64,000 nucleotides of DNA from Alphaproteobacteria bacterium (GCA_016869535.1 VGDX01000013.1:1-64000); one strand, 5' to 3'. Positions 1 through 11,054 are shown, numbered from the stretch's first letter. Notes: generated by a model not told the origin, from the sequence alone. Numbers and translations are program-made.

Positions 1-48
1 CGGGGGAATGTCGGATCAAATTAAGTGACTGCAAATGTAGATAAAAAA

Positions 49-123
49 TGGTGCCGCCGAGTAGGATTGAACTACTGACCCCGTCATTACCAATGACGTG
101 CTCTACCACTGAGCTACGGCGGC
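49..123 (-). tRNA. tRNA-Thr (anticodon GGU)
   Basis: The reverse strand folds into a full cloverleaf of 75 nt including an encoded CCA. The acceptor stem GCCGCCG pairs with CGGCGGC, the D arm is GCTC/GAGC, and the anticodon stem CGTCA/TGACG encloses the loop TTGGTAA. The T arm is AGTAG-TTCAATC-CTACT. The anticodon GGT reads ACC/ACU (Thr). It is the first feature in the window and is divergent from the murA cluster. Confidence 0.96.
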
Positions 124-239
124 GATGCACTCGATGTGGGCGAGTGAGGCGGCGCAACGGCGCCTAGCAACGCCGGAACCTGCCATAGCGGGGAAACCCG
201 TGCAAGGCGGAGCGCCGTCGCCATGGCCATGGTCATGAT

Positions 240-431
240 ATGGGCGGTGATATACTAGATGTCATGGGTAGCAAGCAGCCAAGCGGACCTAAACGGAACG
301 AAAGTGCGACCTCAAGGCAGGCGCGCCTGGAACAGGAGCTTCGCGCCAACCTGTTGAAACGCAAGGAACAAGCTCGTACTCGTCAACGTTCAACCATCCC
401 CAGCAAAGAAGGGGGACAGAGCAAAGCCTAG
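240..431 (+). CDS. Small basic conserved protein upstream of murA
   Basis: This is a 63-residue ORF, or 55 residues if the in-frame ATG at 264 is used. It is very rich in Arg, Lys, Gln and Ser, with a helical core around ELRANLLKRKEQARTR and no signal peptide or membrane segment. Short Arg/Lys-rich proteins with a similar LRxNLxKRK-type helix are, from memory, common just upstream of murA in Rhizobiales; their function is unknown. Neither start has a convincing Shine-Dalgarno site. The ORF ends about 110 bp before murA and runs the same way, so it may share its transcript. Confidence 0.55.
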   Translation: MGGDILDVMGSKQPSGPKRNESATSRQARLEQELRANLLKRKEQARTRQRSTIPSKEGGQSKA

Positions 432-543
432 GGAGTAAGCTTGCGTCTTTGGCCGGTTCTTGAGAGGGGACGGCCAGCGTCAGACGGGGGACGGCAATTT
501 GGAAGCGCGAAGTCAAAGAAGCGCGCGCGGGAGCTATGGCGGC

Positions 544-1833
<1,290 letters not shown>

Positions 1834-1872
1834 GGCTTCCCTCAGCGCGTATTTTTTGCCATTCCTGAGATT

Positions 1873-2355
1873 ATGTCAGACAGCACCGCACCTGCCGCGA
1901 CTCCGCTGAAGCTGGTCGCCCTCGACGAGGAGGACCTCGCCGTCGTGTCATCGCATCTCCAGGATGCGGTGGTGCGGGTGGAGGACCTCGCTTATCTGCC
2001 TGGGCAGAAACGCTTCGCCGCCGTTCTCAATCGCTTCGATTGGGAGAATGCCGGCGCGGATGGCGGCGATGCCTATCAACGGCGGCGTGCAGCGCTCCGA
2101 TTTGACCGGGTGCTCGGCGCCAAGCTCAAGAACATCAAGCCCACGGTCCGCGACAGAATTTTGTCGTTGCTCGCCGTCAGCTTCGAGGCCAACGAGGCGC
2201 CGAGCGGCAAGGTGACGCTGTTCTTCTCCGGTGACGCCTCGATCTTGCTCGAAGTCGAATGTATCGAAGCCGAACTTAAGGATCTCGGCCCGGTCTGGCG
2301 CACGCGCTTCAAACCCGAGCATCCGGGCGGCGAGCCCGGCGATGCCGGCTCCTAG
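1873..2355 (+). CDS. DUF2948 family protein
   Basis: This 160-residue soluble protein has no signal peptide or membrane segment. The pattern LKLxALDEEDLAVxSxHLQDAVV and the following LPGQKRFAAVLNRFDW match what I recall of DUF2948, a family largely restricted to Alphaproteobacteria and found between murA and hisD. Its molecular function is unknown. It starts 39 nt after murA and ends 11 nt before hisD, so cotranscription is likely. Confidence 0.85.
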   Translation: MSDSTAPAATPLKLVALDEEDLAVVSSHLQDAVVRVEDLAYLPGQKRFAAVLNRFDWENAGADGGDAYQRRRAALRFDRVLGAKLKNIKPTVRDRILSLLAVSFEANEAPSGKVTLFFSGDASILLEVECIEAELKDLGPVWRTRFKPEHPGGEPGDAGS

Positions 2356-2366
2356 AGAGCCACGTC

Positions 2367-3665
2367 ATGGTTCTGTGGCTCAAGACCGGCGATGCCAATT
2401 TCGAGGATCGCTTCCAGCAACTTCTGTCCGCCAAGCGCGAGACGGCGGAAGATGTCGGCGAAGCCGTCGCCAAGATCATCGCCCGCGTGCGCAAGGAGGG
2501 TGACGCGGCGCTGGTTGATCTTACGCGCACCTATGACAACCTCGATCTGAATGAGACCGGCATCAAGGTTACGGCGGCGGAGATTTCAGCGGCGCGCGCC
2601 AAGGTCGACGCGGACGTGCTTGCGGCGCTGGAACTTGCCCAGGCGCGCATTCTCGACCATCACCGCCGCCAGCTCCCCAAGGATGACAGCTATAAGGATA
2701 AGGCCGGCGTGGAGCTTGGTACGCGCTGGACGCCGGTTGAGTCCGTGGGACTTTATGTGCCGGGCGGTACGGCGAGTTATCCGAGCTCCGTGCTGATGAA
2801 TGCGGTGCCTGCCAAAGTTGCCGGCGTGCCACGCATCGCCATGGTGGTGCCGGCGCCGAAGGGTGAGCTGAATCCACTGGTGTTGGTGGCCGCCGCGCTG
2901 GCCGGTGTCGACGAGATCTACCGCATAGGCGGGGCGCAAGCTGTCGCCGCGCTCGCTTACGGAACGGTGGCAATCAAACCGGTCGCCAAGATCGTCGGGC
3001 CCGGAAATGCCTATGTCGCCGCGGCCAAGCGGCAGGTGTTCGGTCAAGTCGGCATCGACATGGTGGCAGGTCCATCGGAGGTGGTGGTGATCGCCGATGC
3101 CGATAACGATCCCGCCTGGATCGCCACCGATCTGCTGGCCCAGGCCGAGCATGACGAAGCGGCGCAAGCCATCCTTCTGACCGACGACGCGAATTTTGCC
3201 AAGGCCGTGGAGAAGGCCGTCGAGACCGAGCTTTCTACCCTGCCACGCGAGACGGTTGCGCGAGCGAGTTGGCGCGACAACGGCGCCATCATCCTGGTGC
3301 GTCACCTCGATGAAGCCGCGGCGCTGGCCGATCGCCTCGCGCCCGAACATCTGGAGATCGCCACGCGCGACGCCGACAGCATCGCGGCCCACATCAAGAA
3401 TGCCGGCGCCATTTTTATCGGGCGCTATACCCCGGAAGTGATAGGCGACTACGTTGCCGGCACCAACCATGTGCTGCCGACCGCACGCAGCGCCCGCTTC
3501 GCCTCGGGCCTTTCGGTACTGGACTTCATGAAGCGCACGTCGATGCTCAAGCTCGATGCCGACAGCCTCAATGCGCTTGCGCCTGCCGCTGAGGCACTCG
3601 CCCGCGCCGAGGGGCTCGAGGCCCACAGGCGTTCCGTCGCCATCAGGCTGAACCCGAAGGTTTGA
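2367..3665 (+). CDS. hisD: Histidinol dehydrogenase
   Basis: HisD oxidises L-histidinol to L-histidine in two NAD-dependent steps and is the last enzyme of histidine synthesis. The 432-residue length is normal. The zinc-site region QAEHDEAAQA places a His at residue 262, the position known for the E. coli enzyme. The catalytic Glu-His pair lies in LAPEHLEI at about residues 327-328, and the glycine-rich VGPGNAYVAAAKR segment is present. The other his genes are not nearby; hisD is embedded in the murA row as in many Alphaproteobacteria. Confidence 0.97.
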   Translation: MVLWLKTGDANFEDRFQQLLSAKRETAEDVGEAVAKIIARVRKEGDAALVDLTRTYDNLDLNETGIKVTAAEISAARAKVDADVLAALELAQARILDHHRRQLPKDDSYKDKAGVELGTRWTPVESVGLYVPGGTASYPSSVLMNAVPAKVAGVPRIAMVVPAPKGELNPLVLVAAALAGVDEIYRIGGAQAVAALAYGTVAIKPVAKIVGPGNAYVAAAKRQVFGQVGIDMVAGPSEVVVIADADNDPAWIATDLLAQAEHDEAAQAILLTDDANFAKAVEKAVETELSTLPRETVARASWRDNGAIILVRHLDEAAALADRLAPEHLEIATRDADSIAAHIKNAGAIFIGRYTPEVIGDYVAGTNHVLPTARSARFASGLSVLDFMKRTSMLKLDADSLNALAPAAEALARAEGLEAHRRSVAIRLNPKV

Positions 3666-3666
3666 C

Positions 3667-4161
3667 ATGGCCGAAACGGATCGGACCTGGCCGGAAAGCG
3701 CGCGGCTCGTGGCGGTCACCCTCGACCAGAGCTCGATCGGCCGTCCCAACGCCGAAGTCGAGCATGAGCGCGAAGTCGCTATTTTCGATCTCCTTGAGCG
3801 TAATGCATTCGCGCTCGAAGGCCATGACGGAGGCCCCTATACGCTGCATCTGTCGCTCGCCGACGATCGCCTGGTGTTCACTGTTGCCGATGTCGAGAGC
3901 GCGCCAATCCAGAATGTGACGCTGTCGCTGTCGCCGTTCCGCCGTTTGGTGAAGGATTATTTCCTCATCTGCGAGAGCTACTACCAGGCGATCAAGACGC
4001 AACCCGCCTCGAAGATCGAAGCGATCGATCTCAACCGGCGCAATGTTCACGACGAAGGCAGCCACCTTCTCCTCGAGCGGCTCAAGGGCAAGATCGGCGT
4101 GGATATCGCCACCGCGCGGAGGCTATTCACGCTGCTTTGCGCCTTGCACTGGAAGGGTTGA
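3667..4161 (+). CDS. UPF0262 family protein
   Basis: This 164-residue cytoplasmic protein starts 1 nt after the hisD stop, which indicates translational coupling. Its N-terminal RLVAVTLDQSSIGRPNAEVEHEREVAIFDL and central SPFRRLVKDYFLICESYYQAI segments match the alphaproteobacterial UPF0262 family as I recall it. The function is unknown. In many relatives a low-molecular-weight phosphatase and infA follow, but here a terminator hairpin begins 6 nt after the stop. Confidence 0.87.
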   Translation: MAETDRTWPESARLVAVTLDQSSIGRPNAEVEHEREVAIFDLLERNAFALEGHDGGPYTLHLSLADDRLVFTVADVESAPIQNVTLSLSPFRRLVKDYFLICESYYQAIKTQPASKIEAIDLNRRNVHDEGSHLLLERLKGKIGVDIATARRLFTLLCALHWKG

Positions 4162-4167
4162 CGCTAA

Positions 4168-4207
4168 GGCGGGGAGAGGGAACTATTAACAGCTCCCCGC
4201 CATTTTC
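4168..4207 (+). terminator. Hairpin terminator closing the murA-hisD row
   Basis: GGCGGGGAG (4168-4176) pairs perfectly with CTCCCCGCC (4193-4201) across a 16-nt loop and is followed by a short T tract (ATTTT). It sits 6 nt after the UPF0262 stop, as expected for a factor-independent terminator, although the T tract is short. Confidence 0.6.
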
Positions 4208-4243
4208 TAACAGAACAAGACTTCGTCAAAAGGAGACCAAGCC

Positions 4244-4474
4244 ATGCGTTTCGTTCTTCCAGTTCTTGCAGCGTTTGCGTTGGCTGTCGCGTCAATCCCG
4301 GCGGAGGCAGCTGGACCCATAAGGACTGTCGCAAAAGGAACGGCGACAGTCGGCAAGGGCGTAGCCAAAGGGACGGTAACGGCAGGCAGAGGTGTCGCCC
4401 GCGGCACGGCCAAGGTTGCCAAAGGCTCCGGCAGATTCGTGTGCCGTGTGTTCACTCTCGGCCGCCGCTGCTGA
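4244..4474 (+). CDS. Small secreted protein with three 11-residue repeats
   Basis: The 76-residue product has a clear signal peptide (MRFVLPVLAAFALAVASIPAEAA) preceded by an AGGAG-type ribosome site. The mature part has three consecutive 11-residue units, GTATVGKGVAK, GTVTAGRGVAR and GTAKVAKGSGR. It ends with a short segment holding two cysteines (CRVFTLGRRC) that could form a disulfide. The mature peptide is strongly basic. I do not recognise a family. It stands alone between a terminator and the autotransporter, on the same strand. Confidence 0.7.
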   Translation: MRFVLPVLAAFALAVASIPAEAAGPIRTVAKGTATVGKGVAKGTVTAGRGVARGTAKVAKGSGRFVCRVFTLGRRC

Positions 4475-4959
4475 GACGGCAATCAAGATATCGCGGGAAG
4501 CATCCGATTCTCCCCCAGATATCGTGGATTCAACCGCGTCTGTGTTGGTTGCGATGTTTAATTTATAGACTGTGGCAGTAACGCTACAGCAATTCCTGCT
4601 CCCTTCCCTAGAATAGCTCGGGGGCGTTTCATACGAAAGTCCCGGAGTGTCTTAGTTTCTAGCCGGGGGGCTGTATGACGCGGTGCAGTGATTGTTTGCT
4701 TGCCAAATATGACAGCATAAAGCGGCCGGCGGACCGCAGATCCCTCCTGCTTGGTACCGCGCTGGTCTCGACCTTGTGGCTCGGCAGCGCGTTCGCCCCG
4801 GTTCCGGCGGCAGCGCAATCCATCGTCATCGAAACGTTTGAGCAGGTAAACAACGCCAAAAAGTTAAACGTTACTCTTGAAGCCGATATCGTTAACGAGA
4901 ACATCCTCGAAGTTAACGACGACATTTTTGCCACTGTTAACATCGGGATCATTACTAAC

Positions 4960-6540
4960 GGCAATCTCAATCAATCTCTCGATGCCGATCAGTCCGTCTT
5001 GGTCTTGAGCGATATCGTCGTCAATAATAGCGGCGAGATCGATCCGCCAATCGGCATCCTCGCGGCCATCGACAATCAGAATATCGCACTGGCGAACCTG
5101 GCCTTGTCCGTGGCGCTCGATCTTGGTGTCGTAGTCGGCGGCAATCTCACGCAGTCCATTACCTCCAATCAGACCAATGCCATAACGAACAATATCGACC
5201 TCAATAACAACGCCAAGGTCACGGCCACCCAGATCGGCATATTCACACCTACCCTCAATGAAAATATCGCACTTGCCAATTTAAGCGCCGTCATTCTTGC
5301 CAATGTCGGTTCCCTTGTCGGCGGCAACATAGTGCAAACGGGAAGTTCCGATCAGGCAAACGGGATCATCACCACGACCAACATCGTCAATAGCGGCGAA
5401 ATCGACCCGGAAATCGGCATCGTTTCGCTGATCGACAATCAAAACATCGCGGCTGCGAATCTTGGCCTCGTCGCCGCTGCCAATATCGCCACTCTCACTG
5501 ACGGAGACGTCACACAGAGAGCGAGACTCGGTCAGACCAATACAATCACGAGCCAAACCGGCGTTGGCAACAGCGGGGCCGTAACGGCCGATGAAGCCGG
5601 TATTTTCACCTTCATCGACAATCAAATCATCGCTCTCACCAATATCGGCGCCGCTGCGGCCGTTAATGTCATTGCCGCAACCGGCGGTGACGTCACGCAA
5701 TCAGCGGCGCTCAATCAGAAAAACACCCTCGCGAGCGGCGCCAATATCGTCAATAGCGGCGAAATCGATTCCAATATCGGCCTTCTGGGCGCCGTCAATA
5801 CCGACAATGCCGCTCTCAGTAATATCGGCGGCGCTTTTACGGCCAATGCTATCGCCGCAAACGGCGAGGATGTCACGCAGTCAGCAAGGCTCCGTCAGAG
5901 CAACGCGATTACCGGGCATATCGGCATCGACAACGGCGGCAAAATTGACGCCGACGATGCCGGTATCTTCGGCCTCATTAATAATAGAAATATCGCGCTG
6001 GCCAATATCGCCATCGACGCCAACATTAACCTAATCGCCGACACCGTTGGCGACCTCGCGCAGTCCTTAGAGGCGGGCCAAGCCAATAAAGTCGCGAGTC
6101 ATATAGATATCGTCAATAGTGGCGACGTTCGCGCCCGAAACATCGGTATCGGCGGTGTGATCATCAATGAAAACATCGCCTTTGCCAATATTGGCCTCAA
6201 TGGTGACCTCAATATCGTCACGACGATCGGCGGAGATGTCACCCAGTCCGCCGATATCGATCAAAGCAACAGGCTGGTGAGCCGGATCGGTATCGCCAAT
6301 AGCGGCAATGTACACGGCAACAACATCGGCATCGGCGCTCAAATCGACAATCAAAATATCTTGTTTGCCAATGCTGCCGCGGCAGGCGTCCTGAGCGTCG
6401 CCAGCACTATCGGCGACGACCTGTCGCAAACGGCGGCGATTAGGCAACGTAACAGTATCGAGAGTTTTATATCCGTCAAAAATAGCGGCAGCGTCTTTGG
6501 TGGCGATGTCGGCATCTTCGCCTCGATTGTCGAGCCAGTG
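4960..6540 (+). repeat. Nine tandem 60-61-residue passenger repeats
   Basis: The translated units begin at GNLNQS, GNLTQS, GNIVQT, GDVTQR, GDVTQS, EDVTQS, GDLAQS, GDVTQS and DDLSQT, spaced 180-183 bp apart. Each contains an N(S/N)G motif about 23 residues in, IGI or AGI about 31 in, and N-x-N/Q-I-A-x-A-N about 39 in. The ninth unit is incomplete. The DNA copies have diverged, so only the protein periodicity is obvious. Confidence 0.85.
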
Positions 6541-6771
6541 TTTGCCGCAACCAATGATGCAGTCATTCTCATCGACGCGGACGGCAGGGAGACTTTGGTC
6601 CGGAATACCGTCATCAGCAGCGGCATCACCATTCACAATACGGGAACAATCACCGCCGGCTCGCTGTTGGCCATCGACACCGAAGGGGCTTCGACGACCA
6701 TCATCAATACAAATGGCGGTGTGATCGAGGGCTTTATCGACCTTACCGATAGACAGGACCTGTTCGACAAT

Positions 6772-6805
6772 AAGTCTGGCGGCACGTTAAGTCTGGCGGC
6801 ACGTT
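6772..6805 (+). repeat. Perfect 17-bp tandem duplication causing a frameshift
   Basis: The unit AAGTCTGGCGGCACGTT occurs twice back to back (6772-6788 and 6789-6805). Seventeen is not a multiple of three, so the second copy throws the autotransporter out of frame. With one copy removed the reading is DNKSGGTFEARETSD, continuing directly into the downstream frame. Confidence 0.95.
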
Positions 6806-6956
6806 CGAAGCTCGCGAGACCAGCGATTTCCGTGGAGGCAACGACCTGTTCCGCAATGCCTCTGGCGGTACGGTTCATACCGCCAACGATCCAAACCGCC
6901 GCGAGACAACCTCCTTCATCAATCTCGAGCGCTTCCACAACCGCGGGCTGATCTCC

Positions 6957-8339
6957 ATGGTCGACGGCCGCGCCGGCGATGTGTTCGAGATCTCGAACAC
7001 GGTCGGGCAAGAGGATCTTGCCTTCGTCGCATCGGGTAACTCGACTCTCGGTTTCGATGCCTTCCTTGGCGGTCCCGGCTCGGTGGCCGACAATTTCGTC
7101 GTCAACGGCGATATCAAGGGCCGTACCATGCTGGCAGTGAACAACACCAATTTCGGTCCGGGCGCGTTCAACTCCAAAGGCATCCCGGTGGTGTTCGCCA
7201 ATGCCCGGGTAAAGAGCAATGCCTTTTACTTGCCCCAGCCGATCGATACCGGCTTCGTCGACTACGATCTGTTCTTCCGCCGGACGGGGAGCGGCGTTTT
7301 CGAATTGCGGTCATTCATTGGCGGCGGCGCGCTGCTGCTGCCGCAGCTCATCACCGCCACGCAGGATATCTGGCACCAAGGCTCATCCACCTGGTTCGAC
7401 CGCACCGCCGATTTGAGGGTGCTGCTCGCCGGCGGCGCGTCACCCACCGCCTATAATCCTAATGGTGGATACGTTGACGGCGCTGCCGGGGCCGGTTCAT
7501 TCACGCCGGCGGTGTGGGCCAGGGGCTCAGGCGCCTGGCTCGATCGCGACGGCAGCGAGACGGTCAATGCCTTCGGGCGCAACTACACTTTCGATCTCAG
7601 CCGCGATCTCGATGTGCTCGACTGGCAGATGGGGCTCGATCTCGGCAAACGGGATTTCCTGTCGCAAGGCGATATCCTCGTGTTCGGCATGCTCGGCGGC
7701 TTTGTCGGCGCCGGCCTCGACTACGACCAGCTCGCCCGGCAGTTCGATTTCTCGGGCGGCCAGATCGGCGGCTATGCCACCTATCTCAGAGGTGGGCTAT
7801 TCGTCGATACCCTGCTCAATGCGCATCTTCTGGAGATGGAGACCGAGGCTCTCGGCATGCCGCGCTCGCTCGATGCCAATACGCTGGGCTTGAGAACAGA
7901 CACCGGCTACCGCTTCGGCTCGTTCAATGGCGGGGCCTTCATCGAACCGCTGGCCACCATCGAAGTGCTGTGGTCCGACATCGACGGCTTCACCAATAGC
8001 GGCAACCGCGTCTCCTTCGACGACGAGGCCAATGTCAGAGGACGCCTTGGTCTGCGCGCCGGCACGTCCTATCCAGTCTGGAACGGCACTACGATGGAGC
8101 CCTTCGTGATCGGCAGTTTGTGGGGCCATCTCTCCGGCGACAATCAGGCGACACTCGTCTCGAGCGGCACGACCTTCCGCTTCGAGGACAATCTCGACGA
8201 CGCCTGGGGCGAGGTGTCGGCAGGCGTCAACTTCTTCAACCCGTCGGCAGGCACCGCCGTATTCGCCAAGCTCGATGTGACTTTCGGCGACGACGTCGAC
8301 GGCATCGGCGGCAAAGCCGGCATGCGCGTCGCCTGGTAG
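6957..8339 (+). pseudogene. Autotransporter, 3' part (beta-barrel translocator)
   Basis: This frame is the continuation of the gene at 4675 after the 17-bp duplication; homologous reading starts at about 6789, so ATG 6957 is an internal Met rather than a true start. The first ~170 residues finish the passenger. From about residue 180 there is an autotransporter beta domain with alternating aromatic strands (AVWARGSGAWLDRDG, LDWQMGLDLGKRDF, WGEVSAGVNFF) ending in MRVAW, the aromatic C-terminus expected for BAM recognition. It would form the outer-membrane pore. Without the upstream signal peptide it cannot be exported as it stands. Confidence 0.85.
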
Positions 8340-8347
8340 GTCCTCTC

Positions 8348-8767
8348 TTACCCGCGCTTCACCAAGACGTCCCTGATTTCCTCCAGCACCTGCACCTCGC
8401 GCGAGGGCGGCGGCGTGTCGGCCTCGTCCTGCTTGCGGCGCAACTGGTTCATCGCCTTGATGACCATGAACAGGACCACCGCCACGATTATAAAGCTGAT
8501 CAAATTGTTGATGAACACGCCGACATTGACGGTCGGCGCTCCGGCTTGTTTGGCCGCGGCGAGAGAGTCGTAGCTCGCGCCGCTCAGCGTGATGAACAGG
8601 TTGGAAAAATCCACGCCTCCGGTGACGACGCCGATCGGCGGCATGATGATATCATCGACAAGCGATCGGACGATGGTGGAGAAGGCGGCGCCGATGATGA
8701 TGCCGACCGCCATGTCGACCACATTGCCTCTAAGGGCGAATTCCTTGAATTCTTGCAGCATCGACAT
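8348..8767 (-). CDS. mscL: Large-conductance mechanosensitive channel MscL
   Basis: MscL is an inner-membrane pentameric channel that opens under membrane tension and releases osmolytes during hypo-osmotic shock. The 139-residue protein has the N-terminal amphipathic helix ([13 protein letters not shown]), TM1 ([21 protein letters not shown]), a periplasmic loop, TM2 ([18 protein letters not shown]) and the charged C-terminal helix. I chose 8767 because AGGAGG lies just upstream; ATG at 8761 is an equally spaced alternative. It is convergent with the autotransporter. Confidence 0.95.
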   Translation of the reverse strand: MSMLQEFKEFALRGNVVDMAVGIIIGAAFSTIVRSLVDDIIMPPIGVVTGGVDFSNLFITLSGASYDSLAAAKQAGAPTVNVGVFINNLISFIIVAVVLFMVIKAMNQLRRKQDEADTPPPSREVQVLEEIRDVLVKRG

Positions 8768-8902
8768 ATTGCCTCCTATGATTCGGAAAAAACCTAACTC
8801 AGTCACCAGCTTGCCCCGTTCGGGCGCCATTAGAGCAGAACGGTTTGCAAGACGTCCACTTGCTGGTAACTGCTTGATAGGCCTTGTCCGAGGGGGAGAG
8901 AA

Positions 8903-9184
8903 GTGGCCACCGAGACTCCTGCGCCAGATCATGCCGGGCGCATCCGCCATCAATTGAGAACATCGATTCTGGCCGGCGCGGTCCTGCTTATCGTCCTGCT
9001 CGCCGTGATTTCAGCCATCGTCAATGCCGCTTCGCTCAATCAATACTGGTTCCTGCATTTTCCGCTTGGCTTCTACTTTCTCGCTCAGGGAGTACTGATC
9101 TTCGTGGTGGTGGTGGGGTTCTGGTTCGTTCGCACCCAGGAACACATCGACCACACGCGCAGCGAGACCAGGGAGCTCGAATAG
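8903..9184 (+). CDS. DUF4212 protein, small partner of a solute symporter
   Basis: This 93-residue membrane protein has two hydrophobic segments (about residues 22-42 and 52-77) separated by [14 protein letters not shown], the hallmark of DUF4212. Such proteins are known as small partners encoded directly before VC_2705-type sodium:solute symporters, as is the case here (4-nt gap). The start is GTG 8903 after a GGGGGAGAG ribosome site. The charged C-terminal tail ([13 protein letters not shown]) probably faces the cytoplasm. The transported solute is unknown; acetate-like acids are a family-based guess. Confidence 0.87.
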   Translation: MATETPAPDHAGRIRHQLRTSILAGAVLLIVLLAVISAIVNAASLNQYWFLHFPLGFYFLAQGVLIFVVVVGFWFVRTQEHIDHTRSETRELE

Positions 9185-9187
9185 GCC

Positions 9188-11038
9188 ATGACCTCCCCCA
9201 TCCGGCTCCGTACGCCTAATCCGCATCTCGGCGCCTATTACGGCATCATCACCAGCGCCTTCGTAGCGCTCATCGTCCTCCTTGCCATGTTCGAGCAGCT
9301 GGGTTGGCGGGAAGTGATCATCGCACAATTCATGATGGTGACTCCCCTCCTCCTCTATGTCGTCATCGCCGTGGGCGCGCGAACCGTCGACATTGAAGAT
9401 TATTTCACGTCTGGGAGACGGGTGCCGGCGGTGTTCAACGGCTTCGTCCTCGCCGCGACATCGGTCGGCGGTGTGGGCTTTCTCGCCTATACTGGCGTGT
9501 TATTTTTCCTCGGCCTCGATGGTTTGGCGATCGGTCTTGGTCTGACTTGCGGCCTGCTGGCTGGCGCAGTTCTGTTCGTGCCATTCTTGCGCAAGGCCGG
9601 CGCCTATACGCTGCCGGCCTTTTTCGGTCAGCGCTTCCGCTCGCGCAAACTGCGCGTGACGGCGAGCGTGATGCAGCTGCCGCCGCTCGTGCTGCTGCTC
9701 GCGGCCGAGATTCAGATCGCGGCTCTGATCGCCTCGCTGTTTCTGCCTCTGACTTTTTCGCTGGCGGTATTTCTGGTGGCCGCACTTGTTGCCGCCATCA
9801 GCATACTCGGAGGCATGCGGTCTCTCACCTGGGTCGGAAGCGCGCAGTTCATCGCCGGCGCAGTAGGGCTCGCGGTGCCGCTTGTCACAGTTTCAGTCCT
9901 GCTTACCAGCCTGCCCGCGCCGCAATTCACCTATGGCGGGGTAATCCCCTCGCTGCAGAACGCCGAGATCACGGCGGGTTTGGCTCCGGTGCAGCCGGAA
10001 GGGGTTACGACGGATCTTCCCCACATGATGCCTGAGCCGGTGGTCAAGCCATTTTTCCAATCCTTCGGCATTCTCGGCGAGTACGACTTTTTTCTATTAT
10101 TTCTTTGCCTGATGCTTGGCGTCGCCGCCCTGCCTAGTCTCCTCGTGCGCAGCGGCGTGACGCGGTCGATCATCGAGCAGCGACGCTCGACCGCCTGGGC
10201 CATGTTGCTGGTAGCGGTGTTTGCGCTCACCGCGCCGGCCCTTGCCGTCTTCACCAAGCTACTCGTCTTCCAGGATATCGGCCTTGCGCCTGGCGCAGCT
10301 TTGCCGGATTGGCTCAATGAATTGAGCGGAAGGCAGTTGCTCAAGGCGGGCAGTGCCAATGGGGCGGGCGGCATGGGCGCGGCCGAGATCTACTTTACGC
10401 GCGACGGTATTGCTTTGATGCTTCCCACTTTGGCGGATCTGCCCTTCGTCTTGACGTCACTCATGGCGGCCGCGGGCATGGCCATCGCGCTCGCTGCCGC
10501 CGGATCGCATCTCTTCACGCTGGCGGGCTCGATCGCCGAGGATATCTATCGAGTTCTCGACAAGGGCGCCGCGGAACTGCCTCGGCTCGCCGCGGCCTGG
10601 GGTGCAATCGCCGCCACTGCGCTTGGTACCGCGATCTTTCTGCTCATTGCCGACACGGACCCGTTGCGTGCCGCCATAACCGCCTTGGCCTTTACCGCGG
10701 CCACCTTCTTCCCGGCGCTCCTGCTCGCGATCTGGTGGGGGCGGTGCACCGAAGGCGGCGCCATCGCGGCCATGGGCGCCGGATTCTCGGTCGTTTTATT
10801 GGGATGTGGTGTGTTCGGAGCGGACAAGGCCGGCCTTTATCCGGTGTATGTCGGTCTTATCGGCGCGGTTCTTGCCTTGATTGCCGGCATTGTCGCGAGC
10901 TTGTACGGAATGAAGCCGCCGGCAGCGACCCTCGCCTATTGGCAGGAGTTGCGCGACCCGGATGGCGAGACCATTTACGACCGGGCGAAGGCACGCGCCG
11001 CGGCGCAAGCGGCAAACGCCAGTGCGAGTGCTCAATAG
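9188..11038 (+). CDS. Sodium:solute symporter (VC_2705-type, ActP-like)
   Basis: This 616-residue polytopic protein has about 13 predicted hydrophobic helices. The typical SSF entry sequence DIEDYFTSGRRVPAVFNGFVLAATSVGGVGFLA is followed by a GLGLTCGLLAGAVLF helix. The long central loop (about residues 260-300) and the LPSLLVRSGVT and GMAIALAAAGSHLFTLAGSIAEDIYR segments fit the VC_2705 subfamily that pairs with DUF4212. It should couple Na+ entry to uptake of a small organic acid, with the substrate unproven. It shares a transcript with the DUF4212 gene. Confidence 0.87.
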   Translation: MTSPIRLRTPNPHLGAYYGIITSAFVALIVLLAMFEQLGWREVIIAQFMMVTPLLLYVVIAVGARTVDIEDYFTSGRRVPAVFNGFVLAATSVGGVGFLAYTGVLFFLGLDGLAIGLGLTCGLLAGAVLFVPFLRKAGAYTLPAFFGQRFRSRKLRVTASVMQLPPLVLLLAAEIQIAALIASLFLPLTFSLAVFLVAALVAAISILGGMRSLTWVGSAQFIAGAVGLAVPLVTVSVLLTSLPAPQFTYGGVIPSLQNAEITAGLAPVQPEGVTTDLPHMMPEPVVKPFFQSFGILGEYDFFLLFLCLMLGVAALPSLLVRSGVTRSIIEQRRSTAWAMLLVAVFALTAPALAVFTKLLVFQDIGLAPGAALPDWLNELSGRQLLKAGSANGAGGMGAAEIYFTRDGIALMLPTLADLPFVLTSLMAAAGMAIALAAAGSHLFTLAGSIAEDIYRVLDKGAAELPRLAAAWGAIAATALGTAIFLLIADTDPLRAAITALAFTAATFFPALLLAIWWGRCTEGGAIAAMGAGFSVVLLGCGVFGADKAGLYPVYVGLIGAVLALIAGIVASLYGMKPPAATLAYWQELRDPDGETIYDRAKARAAAQAANASASAQ

Positions 11039-11054
11039 GAGCGGCCCGGGACGC

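Larger units (their letters stand above)
4675..6951 (+). pseudogene. Autotransporter, 5' part (signal and repeat passenger), frame broken at 6772-6805
   Basis: The ORF encodes an N-terminal hydrophobic export signal (LLLGTALVSTLWLGSAFA, cleavage probably after PAAAQS) and a long surface passenger. From about residue 96 the passenger has nine tandem units of 60-61 residues, with recurring blocks G-D-V-T-Q-S, N-S-G-x-I, IGI and NQNIALANI, suggesting a repetitive beta-helix. The true frame continues to DNKSGGT and is then lost at a perfect 17-bp tandem duplication; the last ~55 codons are out of frame. Deleting one copy joins this ORF to the beta-barrel ORF, giving about 1215 residues. A GGGGGG ribosome site precedes ATG 4675. 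Confidence 0.85.

Noticed and set aside
2586..3749. Long antisense ORF of 387 residues
   Set aside because: It lies fully over hisD on the other strand, has low-complexity composition from codon-position bias, and no recognisable domain.
4960..6540. Possible CRISPR or tandem DNA repeats
   Set aside because: The DNA units are diverged and in coding frame; the period is set by the protein repeat. No short identical repeats with spacers were found anywhere.
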